Assembly (NCBI RefSeq): GCF_002999335.1
Contig: NW_020312248.1
Coordinates: 1 to 30,092, forward strand
DNA from: Cyclospora cayetanensis
Lineage: Eukaryota; Apicomplexa; Conoidasida; Eucoccidiorida; Eimeriidae
Reading direction: 5' to 3'
DNA: 30,092 bases
Shown here: positions 10,901-19,756 of the stretch, piece by piece
How positions within the stretch are numbered: position 1 is the stretch's first letter
Layout: every line of letters starts with the position of its first letter
Made by a program: the position numbers and the translations under genes
Notes under the pieces: generated by a model
Databases searched by the model: none
The model's input: the letters and a program-made list of their open reading frames with translations, nothing else
What the model was told of the DNA's origin: nothing

Positions 10901-13900
10901 CGAAGCCGTCCCCTTCTTTCTACCCCTCTCCTTTTGCCGCGTTCCCTCTCCTCCCCCCCCCTTCCTTCCCTCCCAATCAGCAAGCCTCTCCAGAGAAGTG
11001 CACTGCTGCTCGGCAGCCTTACTCCGTGCCTAAGCCGTCCACTGGAAAGCCTTGCGGCATGTCAACGGCACCCTGCAGCTTGTGTTGCTGCTGCTGCTGG
11101 GCATCTCTATCCTTGCCATCAACGCCAGCCGAAGAAGCTGCTGCCAACGCCTGTTGCTGCTGCTGCAACCTGCCGACGAGAACTGGCGCAGCTGCTCCCG
11201 GCTGCTGCTGCTGCTGCTGTCTGTTCGGATTCAAGAGAGAGCCAGCAGCAGCTGCTGCCGCTGCTGCCTCCGCAGCAGCTGGACCGGCTGCTGCTGCAGC
11301 GGCGTTGGGGGGAATGCCTCGCGCGCTGCCTGAAGATGCGGCAGCAGCAGCTGCTGCAGCTGCTGCTGCCGCATCTTCAGGCAGCTTCGGAAGCTGCAGT
11401 CCAAAGTTGACGCCGCATGCATCTCCCCTGATATACGCATCCAAGAAAGAACCGATCGAGCCGTCCAAATACTCCGTTCCCGCAGCGAGCAGCTGCCCCA
11501 TGCCGCAGGGGTGGCTTCCCCCCACTGCAGCAGCAGCAGCAGCAGCTGCAGCTGCTGCTGCTGCCGGATCGAGGACTGTCGATACACCTCCCGCCGCACC
11601 AGCCGTCCCCGCAGCGGCGCCTCCTCCCCGACCAGGTGTCACCGACGCAGCATTCGCTGCTGCTGCATTCGCCGCTGCTGCGCCTCCTGCTGCTGCAGTG
11701 CTCGGGAAGATTGCCTTGCGCTGCCGCTTCAGAGAAACTCCCGCATCCGGAGAAAATTTGCTGCTAGGCGCTCTTCGTCTGCGAAGCTGAGATCTCGAGC
11801 CGCCCCCCCGCCGCGAATCCGATCCAGGAAGCCATGAAGCGCTGCCTTCGTCGTCGTCTTCTCCGCCCGCCTCCTCTCCCCCCGCTGCTTCACTGCCGTC
11901 TGCCCCCCCCCCTCCAGCAGCTGCAGAACTGGCAGCATTCGTCCCCACACTGCTGCCTTCGACGACTCCTGCGGAGCCTCCGCCTCCAGCTACAGTCCCC
12001 TGCCCAACATCTCCGGAGACGCGAGACACCTCCTACGCAAAGAGAGACAGACAGACGGAGAAACTGGTTAGACACAGACAGAGAGAGAGAAAAAACAAAG
12101 GGAAAGAGACAGACAGAGAGACAAAGAGACAGACAGACACACAACAATAGAAAGACAGACATGGTGAAAAAAAAACATGCGCAGTCACACCTTTCCTGCG
12201 ACACAAGACTTCTCAGGCAAAAGGCAAAGTACGCGCAGGATGCTGTACTGAGCACGACCGCCTCCCCACACCCACACACATACACACATATTCCAACATT
12301 CACATGCCTATATATATATATCTCGAATACATACATTGATACGTGCACGTACCATGCATATACATACACATACAGAAGATATCGAGTGCATACAGACCCA
12401 CAAAGAGACACACACACACACACTTCCTGCCATACATACATATATCTACATACACATATATCTACACACATGTGCACGTAATAATTTTACATACATGTGC
12501 ACATCACAAGCATGCGTATACATACACACACACATATATGGGCACACACATACACATATACATCCATGCATATACACACATACATATATGCACCCACACA
12601 CTCAGAAACACATACACTGTGTAACACATATACATACATCCATACACATACATGCATATACATACACAAATATCTACATACGTGTGCACATCACATACAC
12701 ACATACACATATACACATACATGCATATACATATACATCCATACACACACATCCATACATATATACACACACATACATATACATCCATATACATATATAC
12801 ACACACATACATATACATCCATACACCTACACATCCATGCATGTATGCACACACACATATATACATAGATACAGCAAAAGATCGACAAAAGTATGCATGC
12901 TCTGACCGAGCAAAACGAGCTGCAAGCGAAGACGCGCTGTTGCCAAGCAAGCAACCAAGGGAAAATCTGCACGGAAGAAATGCCAAGGGGTTCGCCTACT
13001 CCAGTACGAGGAAGCTCAGACTTCGCGTGGAAATCTGGAGGCAATGTGCGGGAGGCAGGCGTTCTGCGGATGCTGCGATCTCTTAAGCCTAACTGCTGCT
13101 CTTGCTGCTGTCTGCACTCTGCGGCAAGCGAAGCATGCAAGCAAGCAGCCGAATGCGAGATATCCGCGCAAGCACACACGGCTCAGACATGCATGTATGC
13201 ACAAGAAAGCGAGAAAATAAGAAGGAGATACTACCGTGCCCTGTACCGCGCGCGATCGCATGGCGAAACTCCCGATAACCCCCAAGTCATAAAAAATACC
13301 TCGCTAGATGCTGCTAGAAACACTCGCAAGGAATATTATCAAACACTAGCAGAAGCAGCAGAAGCAGCAGGAGCAGGAAAAGGAGAAGCAGCAACAAAAT
13401 ACCCCCCCTCCGCCTCGCTTTCCCTCACAGGCAAACAGGTACCTTCAGACATACATGCACTCAACATATGTGTGCATGTACATTTGTAGATTCATGTACA
13501 GACATTTTTATTGATATATGCATCTGCACACACGAAGGGGGCTGCTTGCCTGTGGCCAGTCTGTATGCTTGATAGAATCCTAACTTGTTGACAGAGAACT
13601 TGCGCTCGACACGACGCTTCGTTTGAGGATCATACCTGTAGATTCGAGCGCAGTATAGCCACCCCGAGGGTGAGGCAGATGGAGATGCCCACGATGCATG
13701 CAGCACGCCTTCAGAAGCGAAAGAATCGAGCGGCAGAAAGGCAGAAACTCACCAGCTGGCTCGCCACGTCTTGTTCACCTTGTCAAATCGCACTCCAACG
13801 ACCTTTGGGAGAGCAGTTCGCTGCTGCTGCTGCTGCTCCAGATCGTGCTGCTGCTGCGGATCAAGCTGCTGCTGCTGCGAATGGGGAGGGGGTGTTAGGA

Positions 13901-14741
13901 GTGGCTGCGCCTGCGGCAGAAGCAGCCCTTTGACGCCTGCGCCGTAGTCTTGCTGCAGCAGCTGCTGATGGTGCTGCTTCAGCTGCTGCTGCAGCAGCAG
14001 TTGCTGCTGCAGCAGCAACGCCGAGGAGACATCTACGCCCCCTGCGACATGGTACATGGATACCATGTCGTGCTGCTGCTGCTCGAGCTGCTGCTGCAGT
14101 TGCAGCTGCTGCAGTTGCTGCTGCTGCTCCAGTTGCTGCTGCAGCTGCTGCTGCTGCAGCTGGTGCTCGAGCGGCATCTGTTCTGCTGCAGCTGCAACGT
14201 CATGCTGCAGCTGCTGTTGCTGCAGCTGCTGCTGCTGTAGTTGTTGCTGCTGCTGCTGTAGTTGCTGCTGCAGTTGCTGCTGCAGCTGCTGCTGCAACTG
14301 CTGTTGCTGCTGCTGCAGCTGTTGCTGTTGCTGCTGCTGCAACTGCTGTTGCTGCTGCTGCTCCACATCCTTGACAGCAGCAGTGCTTTCGCCGAAGGAA
14401 GCGGCCTGCTGAACAACGGAGTCTACAGCGGAGGCAGCTGCAGCGGGTGTGGGAGTGGTTGCTGCCACTGCAGGAGGACAGGGTTCAGGTGTACAGCCAC
14501 CCTCGAGCTGCAGCTGTAGCGAACCATCTGCCCCTGCTGCAGAGGTTCTCGTTCCGTTCCCCTGATGCTGATTTTCGGGAGTTTGACACAGAGGCGTATA
14601 GGAGGTTCCCTGGCAACTGCTGTCGCTACGTGGCGTGCGGCTAGCTGCAGCTGCCGCAGGAGCTGCTGCTGCTGCTGCCACAGAGGGCAGCGGCTTCTGT
14701 TGTTGTTGCTGCTGCTGCAGCAGCGTTAGTTGTTGCTGCAT
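7722..14741 (-). CDS. ApiAP2-family transcription factor (AP2 domain; ACDC-like C-terminal region)
   Basis: This is a likely sequence-specific nuclear DNA-binding regulator. Proposed minus-strand exons are 14741-13753, 13635-13550, 13118-13000, 12032-11023, 10415-10343 and 9689-7722. All phases agree and give 1,414 aa. ATG 14741 is the first in-frame ATG after an acceptor at 14749. Residues about 314-358 form an AP2 domain: GVRFDKVNKTWRASW, then after a 117-bp intron YDPQTKRRVERKFSVNKLGF and YQAYRLA. This matches the AP2 three-strand sheet (conserved Gly-Val, Trp, Lys-Phe-Ser-Val, Gly-Phe) followed by a helix. Long poly-Gln/Ala/Gly/Pro tracts surround it. The last exon has two helical islands (9362-9303 and about 8890-8690) resembling the ACDC domain that accompanies AP2 in apicomplexan proteins. 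Exons 1-2 and 4-6 are well supported by phase. Exon 3 and the exon 2 donor are uncertain, as are any 5' non-coding exons near 15040-15300. Confidence 0.75.
8690..9362 (-). other. ACDC-like helical islands in the last ApiAP2 exon
   Basis: The first island contains LYKEIVIFLLFSLRNFLETS. After about 140 residues of Ala/Gly/Ser/Pro-rich filler, a second island begins at DSFLSEILGALESHVLFVFH and continues with ELVFYLNLLYPSIAKKQLLQ and QLPHAQLMRIIKVLL. The order of helices and the pattern of aromatic/Leu clusters followed by a (R/K)QL..LP..Q...L ending recall the AP2-coincident C-terminal (ACDC) domain. The match is from remembered family features, not an alignment. Confidence 0.45.
9690..10342 (-). 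other. ApiAP2 intron filled with CA/GA/TA microsatellites
   Basis: Between the 73-nt exon and the last exon, about 9700-10260 consists of ACACAC, GACAGACA and ATACATAC simple sequence. The minus-strand acceptor is TGTGTGTGCAG ending at 9690, so the microsatellite supplies the pyrimidine-rich tract. The long open frame through it is only a product of the repeat. Confidence 0.8.
10343..10415 (-). other. 73-nt internal exon joining the ApiAP2 3' exons
   Basis: On the minus strand the acceptor is TTTCTTTTTTTTGCAG and the donor is GTAAGA. The exon opens with one base that completes the codon left by the GA/GTAAGG donor at 11022 (phase 2). It then encodes NSEAISGAPFFTGA and SPFASLLELA and ends in phase 0, which the 9689 exon requires. 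Without it, joining 11023 to 9689 gives an immediate stop. This is the best evidence that the 12.0-11.0 kb and 9.7-7.7 kb exons are one gene. Confidence 0.82.
10416..11022 (-). other. ApiAP2 intron with a CCACATAAACAT repeat
   Basis: The GTAAGG donor is at 11022-11017 and the TTTTTTGCAG acceptor ends at 10416. Positions about 10437-10695 are variants of CATCCACATAAACATCCACA plus (TGCA)n. Positions 10700-10860 are non-repetitive and can be read as a short basic peptide on the minus strand, but no phase-compatible exon is needed there. Confidence 0.75.
11325..11385. repeat. 61-bp perfect palindrome (30-bp arms, 1-nt centre) within a coding exon
   Basis: The left arm 11325-11354 and right arm 11356-11385 are exact reverse complements around a single T at 11355. 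It lies in the exon 12032-11023 of the ApiAP2 gene. Read from either strand it encodes the same peptide: LPED, a poly-Ala run, then SSGS. Composition is CAG/CTG-rich in the centre, but the outer arms (GCTGCCTGAAGATGCGG) are not simple sequence, so the symmetry is not a by-product of triplet repeats. Confidence 0.97.
12033..12999 (-). other. ApiAP2 intron with TACATA/CACACA microsatellite
   Basis: The acceptor CTGTCTCTCTTTGCGTAG ends at 12033 and is strong. The donor (GTAGGC at 12999) is provisional. Positions about 12035-12140 are GA-rich and 12265-12875 are almost entirely CATACA/TATACA/CACACA simple sequence. Confidence 0.65.
13551..13802 (-). other. AP2 DNA-binding domain, split by an intron
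   Basis: The sheet half (from VVGVRF to RASW) ends exon 1 and the sheet/helix half (YDPQTKRRVERKFSV, then NKLGFYQAYRLAT) starts exon 2. The GTGAGT donor is at 13752-13747 and the CTACAG acceptor ends at 13636. The Trp codon is split TG/G across the junction. Splicing restores a domain of normal length and order, which strongly supports this intron. Confidence 0.88.
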
Positions 14742-17700
14742 TGGACTGCTGCACAGTGCAAGTGGCAAGGCAGCGGAGAGGGCGATATATATATATGCAT
14801 ATATACACATACAAATACGAGTGGGCGCTGCTCGAGATGCGGCGGTGCGCAGAGGTGTGCATACACCGGGCAGGGGCGAGAGGTGGCTTGCCCGTTCGCG
14901 CGCGAGAGAACATGAATACCGATGTAAGAGCCGCAGAGAGGGATCAGAAGACGAGACGGAGGCTTGGGAGTGGCTAAAAGGGCAAATAGGAGCAAGGTTG
15001 CGGCTATCGAAGGGGGAGGGGATATGACGCCTTACTTGGTGCTCCTGCAGCCCAACCGCTTCTTTGAATCTACTTGTGTTAGCCACCGCCGCTGCTTTCC
15101 GCTTTAATGGTGGTCTGCCTCACGAAGACACATTCAGGGCAGAACCGCAGCAACAGGCGATTCGAAAAAGCAGCAAGCTGAAAACTCTCCTGCCGCCGCT
15201 GCTGGTGCTGCGCTGACACGCAGGTGTCGCTGACAGTTTTGCCGCACCGACTACGGCTTGCTGCGTTGCGTGTTGCTGCTCCCGCCACTGCTTCTGCACC
15301 AAAACACTTGGTGCTGCGGCAAAACCCTCTTCAAGTCCAATAGCACTGCGCCGCTGCTGCTAAGAAGCTGCTGCAGCAGCCTTGGGGCTTCTGTACGCCG
15401 CAGCGACGGGATGCAAAGAGGAGGGGGGAGAACGCCGCTGCTGCTGCCCGCTACTGCAGCAGGAACAACCGGTTCTGTACGAGGTGCCTGCTGTGGCTTT
15501 ATTCATTAAGTGCGTCTTGTTTGCTGTTGCCGCGTCAACTGCAACAGCAGCCACTTGGAGGCTGCTGCTGCTGCGCGGGTAGCAGCAGCAAGGGCTGCAG
15601 CAGCAGCAGCCGTTGCAGCCTACCTACCTACCTACGCGAGGTGCTGCTCCTCCTGCTTCATGAGTCTACGAGACTTGCTTTCTTTCTGAACTGCTGCCGG
15701 TCTCTGCTGCTGAATGCTTTCGCGTCCAAGCACCTTAATAGTGTAATTAGGCCATTTGAAAAATATTAGGGAGAAAAGAACGAGGATCGCCGCCCTCCCC
15801 TGCCTGGCCCCCTGTTGGTGCTGTTGCGCGTGTGCTCATCATGCCTAGTGTCGCTGCTGCACCGCGACGATGCAAAAGTAACTACTCAGATGCTTCGCCG
15901 TAAGACCTTGCAGCAAACCGTTTTTTCATCCTACGCCTTACTCGTATTACATTTTTGATTTGCGCGATTGGCTCCAAAAAAACATCGAGTCACTTCTGTG
16001 TGTGGCTCCCGTAAGGGGTTGTGCACCAGCGTCTACTGCGGGTGAGGTGTGTCGCGAGAGAGAAACCGTCCCTATTATCGAGGTCAGTGCGGGCAAAATA
16101 TGCCATCAAGCTGCACTCTACATCCATAGCTCAGTATGCTAAATTCTTGCAACATCTAAAGGGCAGCGGCACACAGGAACAGACTATCCTGCAGCCAGAT
16201 AGAGATGCCGGCCTGGGGCCAGACGCGTGCTGATGAAGAAAGGCACATTTATTTTCAAGATTTATTTGACTAAAAACGTTTTTTAATAGTGTCGCATCGC
16301 TTGGCGCCTTTGGCGGGAAAGTTCGCTTCAATAAAAAATCACGTTTCCCGCTGTACACGTGAATGCTGAGGGCTTCTGAGACTTGGCACTCGAGGCTACC
16401 CTTTGAGACTTTCGGATATGCCATTCATGTCACGCACAATTAATGATTCGATTCAAGTCTAATAATTGGTTACAATGTTCATTCGTGCACTTCATTTACA
16501 ACGGGGGCCCATACACATGATGCGCATACGCTCGACACAATAAAATGCAATATGTGTGTACTTGCCACGCGAAATAGTTGCATGGAATGCTTAAAGACTG
16601 CAGTCACGAGTTCCTCAGTGATGGGGCTGCCCCACTATCATAACTCCGAAGCGTATCGGCAGGTGACGCAAAGCGCTCCATATACGATTCCCGTGGGGAC
16701 TGCTACTTTCAAACTGCACCAATTAAAACCGTAGCACCATCAATATCAGGCTAGATCAAAGAAAAAGGTAGCAGAAAGTTATTGCTCGTTTCTCCAAAGA
16801 GCTCGGTCTTTCAATTGCCCTCTACCCACACAGATACATACGACATGACGGTAAAGAGGCAGCTACACTACGCCTAGCTGCACGCTTCAAACACTTAAAG
16901 CATCCGCATCTAGGTATACATGAGGCCTAACCCACACGTTTTGCGCTTTTTCATGTGACGTTGATGCTACTCTAAAATTTTGTAAGAAAACCCCCAATAA
17001 ACTAGACAATTATTCACTTGAATATTCAATCTTAGATACATTCTACGGCTTTTCTAAAAGTGTAGTATGGAGCAGTACAGAAAAAGTTAGCTTTATTATA
17101 CTGAGATCCACAAATACTGTTGAAATTATGACGGGGTCTGAAGTGAACTGTCTCCCTATACGACCAGGCAGATCGCACTTCCGTGCTGTTCCTACCATTT
17201 CCAGTTTCAAGATAAAACAGCAATTCTCGACCACTAACGAGGGCTTGCACCAGATGGAAACTGCGCTGTCGTGGCGCCCGAGCTGCGGCTCTATCCGCTG
17301 CAGCCCCTTCACTGCGGCGAATCCCTCGTAGGGGCCTACGGCTTCCCTCTTAGGCCACTTTCGCTTGTAACGCAACTTGCTTTCATTGGACCCAGTCTTA
17401 GTGTCTGCCTTTTTTGGCTTTTTGCATGCGCCTGCGGTGTCGAATGATATGACATAACCTCACCCAATAGAAGCCCATGTGTTGCTGGCTTGTTCTCTGG
17501 GGATGCATTTGAGTTTGAGTCCCCCCTAGCTGTCTTGCCTCGTTCACCTTAGACTTTAGGGCAATGCCGGATGACACAGCTTCGACAGCTATATGTTCTA
17601 AGTTTTGTTGTGGCTTGTCCTTTCCAGCCAAAGACGAAGAAGATGCGCTCATTGACTCCTTAAATTCGTAGTACTACATCATTTGTGTCAGTTCCATCGG

Positions 17701-19756
17701 TCATTTGCTCAATGGCTTAGTCGCCGCCGATCTTGCGCCCCGCTGTCTAGACATGACACAATCCGCTGAAGACGCAGTTCTCGTCTGTGTTAAGACTTTT
17801 TTGAGCCAAGGCTTCATATTTCTCGACATGCCGGTCTGTTGCTTATCCATTCTACCTCAGCTTTCTCAGTCCTCTCTAGCTTTTTGTTGTGCTGATCTCG
17901 GAATACACCCATAAGTAAAAGCGTTTTTGAAGACTTGAACTGTGGCAATATCTGCGGGCAGACGACATCCTTTACATGAATAAAGCCTCCACTAAAGTGC
18001 ACCTACCTCCCATAAGTGTGCCGCAAGGGACACACGTTTCTCTCTGTACGAGGTAAAAAACAAGGCTCATTTTCAACCGCCCAATGGCATCTTCGAGTGC
18101 TTGCCCATCCTTACGGTGGTTTTACTTTCTGGCCCTCGTTCCCTCATAGACATATCCGTGAACACGTTAAGGAGCGACCCTGTAGGGCTCTCTACAAGAA
18201 GCTGCAAAGATATTGCGTTCACATCGGCTTGAAGGCGGGCGTCTGCCTCCCCGACACAGTTTGCCATACTGTCAACTTTTGTGGCCTGGGGGCTTTTGCA
18301 GTTTATTGCCCGCGATAATCGAAATCAGTTAAGTGGATTATTACACGAATCGGCCGAAAACAGGCAACTGTTACAGGGAAGTTAGCCATCCCATTGTAAC
18401 CACAGTTTAATGGATGCGCGGCAAACAGCTGCATCAAGCCATGCGGTGCCAACATGTGAAACGCTGGAGCTAAGTGTACCCGTGAGAAAACGCGTATCTC
18501 CAGACTCAGGGAAAGCTTGACAGAAAGTAAGTGAGTGTTTCGCAAAAGTTTGCAAACGAAGTACAAGTTTTCTGCCCTCCCATAGAGCTCAGCCATCAAG
18601 GGTAAGGGCCATTAAAAGTGCGTGTAGCTGCCCCGTCTAAACGCTCCGAGCCTCACTGCCAGACGCACTCAGAATTTAGAATGCAAACCCATACAACATT
18701 GCGCCTTCTGTCGGAACACCGTACTGTGGAATGTTGGAGCCCTTCTAGCAGACAAACGAATGAGCCAACATACACTGCTGAATGTTGTTGACTCCAGCTG
18801 GTGTAGAGAGCAGAGCGTGTTTCAGCGCGTCAGAGCCGGCTACTGCTTCAAGAGGACGAGGATGGCAGTGCGCGGGGGAGGGAGCTCTTCGGCAGCATGG
18901 GGAGGGAGAGACGGAGCAAGCCCATTTAGAGCGAAGAGGGGGAAGAGGCGGCGTTGAAGCGTTTTTCGCCGTAGCTACGTATTGTGGCTGGTGCTACAAA
19001 GAGGCCTCCCTTGGTATTTGCTCCTCTTCGGGAGGGAAGAAGTGTCACTGCGAGTGTGCTAGCGAAGGAAGACAGTAGTGCCCCCCTGCTTGCCGCGCGT
19101 TGAATTTTGGTAAACGCGGAGGTGTCTTCGCTTGGAAGTAATTCGACACCATGAGACTGTAAACTCGTCAAAGATTGCAGTCTTGAATCGCCGCTGCTGC
19201 TGCGAAGGTGTCGGTTGTTCTGCGACAGTGGCGCGTTGCCAGCTCCCAGACACAGCGGCAAGAATCGTGGAGGCGAACGCTAGTTTCAGCTAGACCCCGA
19301 CCAGCGCTTCTTTCTTTTTTAAAGAGGCTTTGTAGTTTAAATGGCGATATGCCGCTTCTGGTCTATTAGTCGTTCCCCGCTGTGTGCTCCTCCTATCCAG
19401 CGCACCAGGCCAGGAGGGGCCCTCGGAGAAGGCGAAAGTGCCGAGCACCCCCCTGCTAGATCGCCGGCGCGGCAAAGGGGTCTTGTGGAATTTTTTGGAC
19501 GGCTGCGTTTTTTGGCACTTTCTTCTTAATGGGAGGAGCAACATGCGTTTAGCTTGACCGAGCGAAGGTGTCTGGATTGGTGGATTTTTTTGTTTCGCCT
19601 CGCTGCGCTCCCGGGAGGCGGACGCGCTGTGCAAAACAAGGGAAACCTGCAGAACAAGCCGAATTCTTATGGCCCTTAGGACTCTCAGCGCGTCTGCTGC
19701 CTTCTTAGTGACAAAGCAGATCCAGCGGTGGGCTCGAGGGACGGCAAAAGCGAAAG
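14742..19756. other. Divergent intergenic region between ApiAP2 (minus) and kelch (plus) genes
   Basis: Positions 15035-14749 may be a 5'-UTR intron of the ApiAP2 gene (minus-strand GTAAGG donor at 15035, CACTGTGCAG acceptor ending 14749, a TATATA patch near 14786). Positions 15040-15730 are still CTG/CAG-rich and may hold non-coding 5' exons. Positions 15770-19700 lack triplet repeats and show only reading frames of about 60-110 codons without domain content. Promoters of both genes must lie here, but no motif can be assigned with confidence. Confidence 0.65.

Noticed and set aside
10891..11790. 299-codon plus-strand frame rich in Ala, Cys and Pro
   Set aside because: It is the antisense shadow of the ApiAP2 exon 12032-11023. 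CTG/GCT repeats keep several frames open on both strands, and the minus strand has matching splice sites.
12893..13489. 198-codon plus-strand frame with a charged segment (EKIRRRYYRALYRARSH)
   Set aside because: It overlaps the minus-strand ApiAP2 exons and introns, starts in microsatellite sequence, lacks splice partners and has no domain-like pattern.
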